DNA of 42,135 bases from Bacillus sp. FJAT-29790 (GTDB taxonomy: Bacteria > Bacillota > Bacilli > Bacillales > Cytobacillaceae), in NCBI RefSeq assembly GCF_019039215.1, contig NZ_JAHNZZ010000006.1, forward strand, positions 71,912-114,046, read 5' to 3'. This document shows, piece after piece, positions 17,579 to 25,601 of the stretch. The translations under genes and the position numbers were made by a program. Positions within the stretch are counted from its first letter, which is position 1; every line of letters begins with the position of its first letter. The notes below the pieces were generated by a model, which saw only the letters and a list, made by a program, of their open reading frames with translations, ran no database searches and was not told the DNA's origin.

Positions 17579-18275
17579 TTTGAAAGAGATCATAAATAAC
17601 GAACGCGGCAGCGGCATGTTAATCGTAATGGTTGGCATGCTCATGGCTGCTATTTTTATAGCGTTGATGTTCTTTGACTTCTCAAATGTATTTATTCATA
17701 AAAGAGTGACACAAACAGGTGCTGACGCGGCAGCATTAGCAGCAGCTAAAAGTTCTAATTTGTATATGTCAGATAGGCTTAAAGAAGAAACACAATCTGA
17801 ATTAGATGCACTCGGAGTCAGATGGGAAAATTATCTTCGATCCGTATTAGAAGGCGAGGATCCGCCTCCTATTGCTGTAATATTAGCTAATTTTGTGAGA
17901 ATGGAGGAGGCAAGACATGCGGGAAGGACGATGCCGGGCGATGTCGTCAGCTGGCTGCTAAATCATTCTATAGAAGTTAAGGCGAATTCCGCAATGAGAT
18001 TCTTTTTCGGGGATGAGGGTGTAAATACACTTGCCTGTAAGTTTGTCAGAGAAAACTTCGATAATGCATCAAAAGAGGCAGAGAGGTTTGCAAAAGCAAA
18101 TCAAAACGATGATGTAAAAACCATAAGATTTATCGAAAAGGATTTTCGTATTTACGTAGTTACAGAATTAAAAGCAAAGTTTACAACCGTATCTAATGAA
18201 AGTATTCCCGCGATCACATCTGAAGCATCAGTTAAAATTGGTGAACCTAAAACCTTTACTATTTCTTGTTACTAG
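17562..18275 (+). CDS. TadG-like pilus assembly protein (short form)
   Basis: 237 residues. The N-terminus (EIINNERGSGMLIVMVGMLMAAIFIALMFFDFSNVFIHKRVTQTGADAAALAAA) matches the TadG-like N-terminal domain: a basic leader, a membrane helix and the ADAAALAAA segment. The VWA domain present in long TadG proteins is missing; that role might be taken by the separate VWA lipoprotein at the head of the operon. The start lies inside tadE, with GGAGGA at 17549-17554. A gap of about 150 bases with no clear terminator follows. Confidence 0.82.
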   Translation: MRKINSLKEIINNERGSGMLIVMVGMLMAAIFIALMFFDFSNVFIHKRVTQTGADAAALAAAKSSNLYMSDRLKEETQSELDALGVRWENYLRSVLEGEDPPPIAVILANFVRMEEARHAGRTMPGDVVSWLLNHSIEVKANSAMRFFFGDEGVNTLACKFVRENFDNASKEAERFAKANQNDDVKTIRFIEKDFRIYVVTELKAKFTTVSNESIPAITSEASVKIGEPKTFTISCY

Positions 18276-18423
18276 TTTCTTTATAAGGCTCTTAGTATTA
18301 CAGCGGCGTAAGAAGAATTATTTAATCTTAAGAATGTTATAGGCATAAGTCCATATCTTCAGCATGATGTTTTTTCAAAAGTGACGGACTCTTTCTTGAA
18401 GAAAACATGTGAGGGGAGAAGGC

Positions 18424-20166
18424 ATGAATCATTTTTTTAAGGCAAAGGGAAGTGTACTGACATTCATCTTCTTAATAGGGCTCTTGTTTTCATTTATCCA
18501 TCCAGCGGCAGCGGATGTCGGTAAGGTAGAGTCAGAAAGCAATGGAATCAGAAAGACAGAAGTGCATGATGCTACAAACAGCGATCCGATTAAGGGAGAT
18601 GCCTCGTGGTATGATAAGTTATTTGATAACTTAAAAAAAATGAAAGAAGCTTTTATAGATAAGCTCAAGAATGCAGAAGCATGGATTAAGGATGGATGGA
18701 AGGAATTTAAAGATTGGGTTAGTCCGAAGTGGGATCGGTTTACTGATTGGCTTGGTGATTTTTGGGAGGGAGTAAAGGATTTCTTCTCACAAGAGTGGGT
18801 TCAAACGCTTTTAAAAGTCATTGGAGCCATAGTAGTCGTAGTAGGCGTTATTTTACTTGGTGTTTGGGTTCTAGCAGCTGCCGGAATTGCCATTGCTTTT
18901 GGAACGATTTTAGCTGCCATTGGCTTTGGGATTGCAGGAGTCGTTTTTACATTTTTCTCAGGAGAAACGAGCTTTTGGGGGATGGTGGCAGGCGGGCTCG
19001 CCTCCGCACTTGCCTTCTTCAGCGGTTTAGGGGTATGGCGATTATTAGGGGCATTTCGGCTCATTCCGGCCTCAGGTCTCCTTCGATGGGTTGTATTAGG
19101 CGGACTAAGTGGAGCGGGAGCCGTAGGATTTACTCTCCTTCACGGTGCCCTGCATTACCTCTTTACCGGAGACAGCAGCCTCTGGAAACAGGCCTTTACC
19201 TTTGAAAGCCTCTTCTTCAACTTCACGCTAGGAGCGGTCATGGGGCCCATAGCAGCAAGAATTTTTGGAAATCTAGGAGTTAAACAAATCATCAGCAAGC
19301 AAGGGAACGTATTAGCAACTCTCCTTTCCCGAATAACGAAACGCCCCGTTTCCCAAGTATCCAACTTTTTAAACCGGACTTGGAAGGTAGTAAAAGGATC
19401 AACCATTTACAGTGCGATCACGGCTGGAGTTACCGCGGTCCTTGACACCCTTATTCAATGGAAAGAAAACGGCAAGGTAGACTGGAAGAGTACAGCTAAA
19501 CGAACAGGCATTGTCTTTGTCACTACGCTATTCGTTGCATTAAGCACCGCAGCCATTCCGAAGTTTACTACAATGGGATGCGCTTGTGAGGATGGAATTG
19601 CTTCGAATGTTTCGAAGCAGGGGAACGAATGGAATGGTTCGTCAGCCAAAATTGAACAAGGGCAGAACAAACCCAACGAAAATTATTTTTTAGAAAGTAT
19701 AGATTACAGTATTATTAGAGCTTATCGTGGAATCGATGTGCAAAAAATACCAATTGAGTATAGGGCTGATCCTAGATTGACAGCAGAAATGAACTTTAAA
19801 GGTAAAGGAAGCAAGGGGGTAAATTCAGACGGATGGGAAAGGAATGCAAGGAAACATTTTAAGGAAATATTAAAACAAAATCCAGAGTTCTGGAGTGTAG
19901 AAAATACCAAGCGTATTAAGCGAAATGTTGCCCCTATTGTTGATGAAACTTTTATTCAGAAATTTCCTCAATATAAAAACTATATTGGGGACAAACTTAT
20001 TCATCATCATATTGGAGGTGGTGGACAAGTAACAGCTGTGCCAGCTTCCTTACATGAAGGCTTTGGTGGTATCCATAATCATGAGAAAATAAATAATGTA
20101 AGAGGAAATGACCCGCTTACAGATATCGGACAAACAATTATTGACGAAATCCCAGAAGTAAACTAA
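18424..20166 (+). CDS. Membrane-anchored polymorphic toxin with C-terminal HNH/LHH-type nuclease tip
   Basis: 580 residues from ATG 18424 with GGGGAG before it. Layout: Sec signal peptide (SFIHPAAA|D); amphipathic Trp/Lys/Asp-rich helices (about 55-125, KDGWKEFKDWVSPKWDRFTDW); several Gly/Ala-rich membrane helices (about 130-250); a further helical and hydrophobic segment to about 410; then a C-terminal tip. The tip ends LIHHHIGGGGQVTAVPASLH then EGFGGIHNHEK (His527-529, His544, His551, His553), the pattern of LHH/HNH-Endo VII-type toxins that cut nucleic acid. Base composition drops from GC-rich to AT-rich near 19675, marking a swapped tip. A SUKH-type immunity gene follows. Position right behind the Tad operon suggests the pilus machine displays or delivers it. 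Toxin class is good; delivery is inference. Confidence 0.8.
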   Translation: MNHFFKAKGSVLTFIFLIGLLFSFIHPAAADVGKVESESNGIRKTEVHDATNSDPIKGDASWYDKLFDNLKKMKEAFIDKLKNAEAWIKDGWKEFKDWVSPKWDRFTDWLGDFWEGVKDFFSQEWVQTLLKVIGAIVVVVGVILLGVWVLAAAGIAIAFGTILAAIGFGIAGVVFTFFSGETSFWGMVAGGLASALAFFSGLGVWRLLGAFRLIPASGLLRWVVLGGLSGAGAVGFTLLHGALHYLFTGDSSLWKQAFTFESLFFNFTLGAVMGPIAARIFGNLGVKQIISKQGNVLATLLSRITKRPVSQVSNFLNRTWKVVKGSTIYSAITAGVTAVLDTLIQWKENGKVDWKSTAKRTGIVFVTTLFVALSTAAIPKFTTMGCACEDGIASNVSKQGNEWNGSSAKIEQGQNKPNENYFLESIDYSIIRAYRGIDVQKIPIEYRADPRLTAEMNFKGKGSKGVNSDGWERNARKHFKEILKQNPEFWSVENTKRIKRNVAPIVDETFIQKFPQYKNYIGDKLIHHHIGGGGQVTAVPASLHEGFGGIHNHEKINNVRGNDPLTDIGQTIIDEIPEVN

Positions 20167-20454
20167 CCGAAAAAAATGAATAATATTAATGGATCTCAAA
20201 ATATTTGTTTTTTCACAAAAAGCTTCTCAATATAGCATAGAATTGGTATAGCTCAACCCTACACGGTGAGGGGAGTACAATTGACTTATTTGGTAAAAGT
20301 AGACTCGATACTGGTTGTTTCTTTGAAGTAATTAGTCTATTAGAGGCTTAATGTTAGACTATAATGCTATACATTGATTGTTGTACAAAATTGCATCTTT
20401 TCTATTGCAAAAAACAAAAACACCCTAATTTTGTAGTATAAAGGAGTTTATTGA
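20167..20454. other. AT-rich spacer between toxin and immunity gene
   Basis: No open gene. It contains AGGGGAGTACAATTG at about 20271-20285, which resembles a ribosome site and start of a lost small gene, and TTGTACA-like promoter elements near 20380. The immunity gene may therefore have its own promoter. Confidence 0.4.
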
Positions 20455-21012
20455 ATGATTTCGCCTAATGAATTTTTAAACAGTTGGGATAAAGAATTAT
20501 TTGGTTTAATTAGATATGAAATGGATGAAATTAAAGATCTAAATATTCCAATTGACTCAAAGAAATTTATTATTGAGGCTGGATTACCGGAAAGTGCCCC
20601 ACCATTTTTAAATTTCCATACCAAAACTAAAGGGGGTATGGAAAAAATTACACAAGTGTTTGGAATTACAAATAAATTATTATCAAACTATATTTTTATT
20701 GGAAGTACTTCTACTGGCGATCCAATATGTATTATTGAGGTTACAGGTGAAGTAATTTATTTAGATCGTGAAAATGATAATAGCCAAGTATTTATTAATT
20801 CATCAATACCATTATTCATGGAGTCATTATTGTTATACTCACAGTTAATTGAAAAGACTGATGAGAAAAATGGAGAAGATGCTTTTTTTGAAGGAGATAT
20901 TCCCGAAGAACTAATTTATTGGTTTCAAAATAGTATAGGAACTATTGATTCAAAAGCATTAGAGGAAAGAAACTTCTGGTCTGACGAAGTAAATTTATTA
21001 AATGAGGATTAG
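20455..21012 (+). CDS. SUKH-type (SMI1/KNR4-like) immunity protein
   Basis: 185 residues, acidic, no signal peptide or membrane helix. The segment FIIEAGLPESAPPFLNF, followed by a YIFIGSTSTGDPICI strand pair and EVIYLDRENDNSQVFINSSI, fits the SUKH-4 family of immunity proteins, which neutralise nuclease toxins by direct binding. AAAGGAG lies 7 bases before the ATG. It directly follows the HNH-tipped toxin, the usual place for the cognate immunity gene. Family call by eye; SUKH subfamily less sure. Confidence 0.77.
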   Translation: MISPNEFLNSWDKELFGLIRYEMDEIKDLNIPIDSKKFIIEAGLPESAPPFLNFHTKTKGGMEKITQVFGITNKLLSNYIFIGSTSTGDPICIIEVTGEVIYLDRENDNSQVFINSSIPLFMESLLLYSQLIEKTDEKNGEDAFFEGDIPEELIYWFQNSIGTIDSKALEERNFWSDEVNLLNED

Positions 21013-21051
21013 CATCTTTGGGGACAGCCCCTCGACCTACCAAATATTTAA

Positions 21052-21231
21052 CATTACTTCTTTACCAGAGACCCATGGGATCTGTTTGTAAGATTATTAT
21101 CAAATGATACAGAAAGAGTGTCTGTAATATTCTTTCGGAGCTATGAAGAACTTAAAGAAATCATGGAGATTGCCTTTGAAATGTATGAGGATTTTAAACG
21201 TGAATTAATTGCTATTTATTCTTTTAAATGA
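21052..21231 (+). pseudogene. C-terminal remnant of a lost small gene
   Basis: An open frame with no usable start and a stop (TAA) directly before it reads TRDPWDLFVRLLSNDTERVS, continuing VIFFRSYEELKEIMEIAFEMYEDFKRELIAIYSFK. It looks like the end of a small acidic cytoplasmic protein, possibly an older immunity gene. Its stop overlaps an ATG (21228) that is in frame with the next gene. The short GGGGACAGCCCC hairpin just upstream (about 21019-21030) may mark the breakpoint. Confidence 0.5.
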
Positions 21232-21266
21232 CTATTTCTAATTTTAGGGTAGAAGGGGGTTACAAG

Positions 21267-21644
21267 ATGGGCGTTTCTATTTATTATACCGCAAAACGCA
21301 AATATAACCTTTCAAAAGCTGAACTAGAAATCATCAATAAATTGATTGAAAGGTATTCCGTGAATGAAGAAATTGAAGAATATTTAAAAACAGGTGAAGG
21401 GCATAACTGGGCAAGCTTTGATGTATACGATACAGAGAAGCCAACAGAGGCTGATGTAATTTTTGAAGGATCAACTCAATTACCAGACAATAGTGCAGAT
21501 GCAATGTTTGATGGCGTTGATCATTGGACTTCTTTGCTTGCTGACATTCGTAATGTAATCGAAGATGCTGAATGGTATGTGAATGTAGATGATCACGTTT
21601 TTGTATGGAATCAGGAGAAATTAGAATACGACTTAACAAAATAA
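21267..21644 (+). CDS. Small acidic protein, candidate second immunity protein
   Basis: 125 residues from ATG 21267, with AGAAGGGGG at 21251-21259; an upstream ATG at 21228 has no ribosome site. Very acidic, soluble, with a GVSIYYTAKRKYNLSKAELE start and an aromatic end (DAEWYVNVDDHVFVWNQEK). I do not recognise a named family. Its place in a toxin locus, between the immunity gene and a broken toxin copy, makes an orphan immunity role likely. A strong terminator follows. Confidence 0.6.
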   Translation: MGVSIYYTAKRKYNLSKAELEIINKLIERYSVNEEIEEYLKTGEGHNWASFDVYDTEKPTEADVIFEGSTQLPDNSADAMFDGVDHWTSLLADIRNVIEDAEWYVNVDDHVFVWNQEKLEYDLTK

Positions 21645-21736
21645 GATTTGAGCAATACCAACTCAATTCAACTCAGCTATCAAAATGAGGTTAGAGCATA
21701 TAAAAATGTAAATGTAGGGATCTAAATTAAGAAAAA

Positions 21737-21779
21737 ACGGAAAGCCGAGTAAATACTTTACTTAGCTTTCCGTTTTTTT
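21737..21779 (+). terminator. Strong terminator of the toxin/immunity unit
   Basis: ACGGAAAGC / GCTTTCCGT outer stem with AGTAAA/TTTACT inside, then seven T. Confidence 0.92.
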
Positions 21780-21786
21780 ACAATAA

Positions 21787-22147
21787 AGTTCTAGCAGCTA
21801 TCAGCATTGATGGAATTGTATTTACACCCGCCTCAGAAGAAAAAAGCTTTTGGGGGATGGTGGCAGGCGGGCTCGCCTCCGCACTTGCCTTCTTCAGCGG
21901 TTTAGGGGTATGGCGATTATTAGGGGCATTTCGGCTCATTCCGGCCTCAGGTCTCCTTCGATGGGTTGTATTAGGCGGACTAAGTGGAGCGGGAGCCGTA
22001 GGATTTACTCTTCTGCATGGGCCCTGCATTACCTCTTTACCGGAAAAATGGAACCAATAGCAGCAAGATTCTTGGTAGTACAACCACCAGTAAACAGAAT
22101 GTTGCTGCTAAGGGTACGATCAACCTTAATTCTGTTTAGGGAGTTTT
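21787..22147 (+). pseudogene. Broken duplicate of the toxin's membrane region
   Basis: Bases 21845-22010 are identical, as read by eye, to 18970-19135 inside the toxin gene (166 bases). Before that, GTTCTAGCAGCT (about 21788) matches the toxin near 18869 with a large deletion between. After it, the match to CTGCATTACCTCTTTACCGGA resumes with a one-base loss (GGTGCCC to GGGCCC) that shifts the frame, and a further deletion joins to AATAGCAGCAAGA (toxin about 19245). It ends in a different short tail (frame reading GSTTTSKQNVAAKGTINLNSV, stop). There is no start signal, and a terminator lies just upstream. It cannot make the toxin but could serve as a recombination partner. Confidence 0.85.
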
Positions 22148-22566
22148 GTAAATGTGATAAAAGGCATGGGTAAAAAAAATCATTTACCCTAGTGCTTTTA
22201 TGTTGTATCTTTATCTTTATTATTCCTATTAATGGATAAAAATCCAAAAGGAGGATATTAGGAAGATGAATTTCAATAAAGGATTCACACATTTGTAGCA
22301 ATTAATTCGTCATTACCTTAATCATTATTAGAAATCCAATATACTGAATACCGATATTCGAGTATATTTGTACCGCTTATTGGCTAGTCATTCATAACAT
22401 ACGTACTACTTTTATTTTTGTATTATTTCGAATTTATTTTACAAAAAAAACCGCATTTTATGAAAGTCGAATTCTATTTAATAGAAATTAGGGTGTTTGA
22501 AAATATAGAAAGAAATAAATTAATTCGTAAAACATAGAAGTCATGTATCAATTCGAGGTGTTATTT
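22148..22566. other. Intergenic, no gene seen
   Basis: AT-rich. It holds a weak hairpin, GGGTAAA / TTTACCC (about 22167-22190), and nothing else I can support. GAGGTG at 22555-22560 belongs to the next gene. Confidence 0.5.
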
Positions 22567-23133
22567 ATGAATTTAGGTCCATACAAGGAAGATCCATTGG
22601 CAAACAATGTGATTCCTTTATGTATACTTCCAATCATTTCAATTTTATGCTTTATATTTTATCCGGATTCAAACGGTACTGCTATTTTCATAGGCAGTAT
22701 ATTCATTGTAATGATGGTTGCAGTTTCAGTAATAATAAAAATCAAGAAATGGCAGTATTACCTAGGAGCAAGACTAGGGGGAATGGCATTGTTTTTGGAT
22801 TGTACAGCATTGTTCTTGGCCTTAACCATCTCTCGAATGTACAATAACGCAACTCCTGCAATCATGTTAATTCTTTTTTTAGCAATATCTATTATTTTGG
22901 GTCATAAATACGCTAAGCCTATTCTGTCAGAAGTGAATTCCCCACAGACTAGAATCGGAAAATTTATTTTGTTTCTAGGCTTTTTCGGGAGTGGAATAGG
23001 GTCTTTAGTTGGCTATTGGTCGGTAAAAACGATTGGTGCACATATAGCTGCCCCGGTATCCTTCATGCTTATCCTTATTGGAGTTGTTATGGTACATGCC
23101 AACTTTCATCAGGTGGCCTTTGATAAGGAATAG
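22567..23133 (+). CDS. Polytopic membrane protein of unknown function
   Basis: 188 residues from ATG 22567, with GAGGTG at the right spacing; an in-frame ATG at 22543 lacks a ribosome site. About six membrane helices (VIPLCILPIISILCFIF, AIFIGSIFIVMMVAVSVII, MALFLDCTALFLALTI, IMLILFLAISIILGH, FILFLGFFGSGIGSLVGYW, PVSFMLILIGVVMV). I see no known transporter motif. It lies between the toxin remnant and the second VWA lipoprotein and could be an accessory or a resistance-type membrane protein. Confidence 0.65.
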   Translation: MNLGPYKEDPLANNVIPLCILPIISILCFIFYPDSNGTAIFIGSIFIVMMVAVSVIIKIKKWQYYLGARLGGMALFLDCTALFLALTISRMYNNATPAIMLILFLAISIILGHKYAKPILSEVNSPQTRIGKFILFLGFFGSGIGSLVGYWSVKTIGAHIAAPVSFMLILIGVVMVHANFHQVAFDKE

Positions 23134-23280
23134 CTGGTGAGCCTAAGGGGCATGTAAATTATACATGACCAAATATTGTTAAGGGGCCCAAAATTTACGA
23201 GATCCCTTGAAAGGTATCAATATTTCACTTTTCCTTAAATAGAATTGATCTTAAGAAGTATGTATCTGGGGGGATTTACT

Positions 23281-24642
23281 ATGTATGTGAAAAGAAAATT
23301 TCTTTGGTTTGTTATGAGTATGTTAGTTATTGCTGGCTGTTCTAAAGAAACAGAAATAGAAAAGAAGATAACTAGTGATCCTGCATCCACAGAAATAAAG
23401 AATGAACAAAATGAAATTGAGATTGTAATTGAAGAATTGGAAACTACAGTGTTTGAATCAAGAGAAATAGAGGATATCCTGCGACAGGGTCCGGGGAAAT
23501 ACTATGGAGAAAATTATGATGAAGAAAAAGTTAAACAAGCTATAGGCGAGTTTCCCAAAGATCTGTCACAAGAAGAGTATTTTACACGATTATTGGCATT
23601 AACAGCAGAAGATTATCGTTCCTATTATGACTTTTTTAATCAAGTGGATACGTCATACGAAGATCCGAATGCAGAGCCTGGAGAGATGGAAACGGGTGCT
23701 GCAATAACAAAGAGGGTAAATGTAGAAATATTACTTGATTCAAGTGGAAGTATGAAGGCGCAAATTGGTGGAAAATCAAAAATGGAGCATGCAAAGAGTG
23801 CTATACAAACATTCGTATCGGAATTGCCATCGAATGTAAATGTGTCACTTCGGGTCTATGGTCATCTAGGGACAGGAAGTAATCAAGACAAGGCAGCTTC
23901 TTGTAATAGCTCTGAGATTGTTTACCCTTTGTCTGCGTTCGATCAGGAACAATTTAGCGCTTCATTAAATAAATTTTCGCCTGCTGGCTGGACGCCCCTT
24001 GCTGCTTCAATTGCTGCTGCAAATTTTGATTTGAAGGAAGAGACGGGAGAGGAAACAGAAAATATTATTTATATTGTTAGTGATGGGGTTGAAACATGTG
24101 GCGGCAATCCGGTAGAGGAAGCGAAAAAGCTGAATGAATCGAATGTTAAAGCAGTGGTAAATATTATCGGATTTGATGTAGATAATGAGGGTCAGGCAGC
24201 TTTAAAGAAAATTGCAGAAGCTGGAAAAGGAAAGTATTCAGCTGCGACATCACAAAAAAGCATGGAAGACTTCTTCCGGAAAGAAAAGCAAAGACTCATT
24301 AATGAATGGTATGATTGGCAAAATAAAAATGTAAACAAATATTATGATTCACAGAATACACGAGTAAACGAATTATATGATGTACAAAATGAGATGGTTA
24401 ATCAAGCGTATAAAGAACAAGAACGCTTATTAGAATTGGCTCACTACTTTAAAGAAAAGACTGGAATTGATAGTTTTGCTATAAGAGAAGCTGCGAGGGA
24501 TCGAGGCTTCAGTCTCAGAGAGTATGCGAGAGACACTGCCTACAACTTTCGAGAAACCTTGAGGAAAGATGGATATGAAAATCGTGAAAAAGTAAGGAGT
24601 AAAGGACAAGAGGAACGAGAGAAATTACGAAGTGAAGAGTGA
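23281..24642 (+). CDS. Second VWA-domain lipoprotein with hendecad coiled-coil tail
   Basis: 453 residues from ATG 23281 with GGGGGGA upstream. Lipobox IAGC (Cys20), then an acidic linker and a VWA domain with full MIDAS: DSSGSM (from Asp153), GWTPLAASI, SDGVETCGG. Strongly similar to the first VWA lipoprotein through the whole VWA part. The tail differs: four 11-residue repeats, INEWYDWQNKN / VNKYYDSQNTR / VNELYDVQNEM / VNQAYKEQERL, then a highly charged Arg/Glu helix. This suggests a rod-like coiled coil outside the cell. It may be a paralogue freed from the Tad operon. Confidence 0.87.
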   Translation: MYVKRKFLWFVMSMLVIAGCSKETEIEKKITSDPASTEIKNEQNEIEIVIEELETTVFESREIEDILRQGPGKYYGENYDEEKVKQAIGEFPKDLSQEEYFTRLLALTAEDYRSYYDFFNQVDTSYEDPNAEPGEMETGAAITKRVNVEILLDSSGSMKAQIGGKSKMEHAKSAIQTFVSELPSNVNVSLRVYGHLGTGSNQDKAASCNSSEIVYPLSAFDQEQFSASLNKFSPAGWTPLAASIAAANFDLKEETGEETENIIYIVSDGVETCGGNPVEEAKKLNESNVKAVVNIIGFDVDNEGQAALKKIAEAGKGKYSAATSQKSMEDFFRKEKQRLINEWYDWQNKNVNKYYDSQNTRVNELYDVQNEMVNQAYKEQERLLELAHYFKEKTGIDSFAIREAARDRGFSLREYARDTAYNFRETLRKDGYENREKVRSKGQEEREKLRSEE

Positions 24643-24809
24643 TCTTCACCTTAGATGGGGAACAGTGGGATAGGTCCTTTGTTCCACCCGAAAAATATAA
24701 ACTAGTTATGCTGATTAGTTTCCTTTTTTTAAATACTTCGCAAAAAAGAGGAAAGAAAAGTGTAAAAGCTTCCGTTTTTCAGTGGAAATTAATATAAAAA
24801 TGGAAATAA

Positions 24810-25254
24810 GTCGGGATCAAGAGGGGCAAAGGGGAGTATTTTTCGGCAAAAAATACGGAAGAATTAAAGAACACCGTAATAAAAAAGTGGATACCGCCTG
24901 GGATTATTGACATAATTGGAAAGCGGTGGTCATCACCAAAAGGGACATTTGCCATCCTTGGGCAAGAGAGGGAAGTTGATAGAACGTATAGAAAAATGAG
25001 CTACGCCATGAATGTTGAAGAAGGAAGATTGATAGATGCGATTGAGTTGATGAAGTCAGAAGGAATGATCACAGAAGATCAGGGGAAAGAAATTAAGGAA
25101 GAAACTCGAGAAGCATCAGTTAACAATGAAACAGCTAATTGAACAACTGAAAGAAAAAAAGTATCAAGAAATTGACGAAGAGGTTAACCGGATTGATAAG
25201 AAGATTAATGATTGGGCTGACCGGATGGAACGGCTACGGGAAGAAAACAGGTAA
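24810..25254 (+). pseudogene. Remnant of an unknown gene, two overlapping frames
   Basis: Frame 24810-25142 is open without an early start and reads VIKKWIPPGIIDIIGKRWSS, continuing PKGTFAILGQEREVDRTYRK. It then runs into a second frame, 25126-25254 (ATG start, 42 residues, MKQLIEQLKEKKYQEIDEEV, a coiled coil). The two together look like one helical protein broken by a frameshift and missing its front. I do not recognise it. The surrounding 24643-25600 stretch has no intact gene; a GGAACA/TGTTCC hairpin lies at about 24659-24685. Confidence 0.4.
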
Positions 25255-25401
25255 AATGGTAAATATTCCCTTATAATTCAATTCTATTTAATCCGTATTT
25301 AAGTTAACAAGAATTATAGATTAGTCAGCGCTTATAAAAAGTCTAATAGGAAAATGCAGCCGATTGAATTATTTGGGGCTGTCCGATAATTCCCTAAAAT
25401 A

Positions 25402-25443
25402 AGCAAGTGGAGAAAATCGATTCGTTTTTCTCCACTTGCTTTT
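25402..25443. terminator. Bidirectional terminator between convergent genes
   Basis: AGCAAGTGGAGAAAA (25402-25416) / TTTTTCTCCACTTGCT (25425-25440). T on the plus side and A before the left arm let it work in both directions, matching the convergent genes on either side. Confidence 0.85.
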
Positions 25444-25601
25444 GTATGTTTTCGATTTTTTCCTGAAAGATGCCTGCTCTTGCAGTCTGCTGCCCGTTCA
25501 ATCGGACAAATCTATGCGAGATCCACAGTTAATTGGTTCATTATCCTGTCCAATCGATTGAACTAAATTTAGTCTGGTTTTTCTTATTAGCTGTAGCCAT
25601 G

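Noticed and set aside
21850..22173. 107-residue open frame in the duplicate toxin region
   Set aside because: It is an out-of-frame reading of the duplicated toxin core; the same off-frame peptide appears in the intact toxin gene at 18762-19205.
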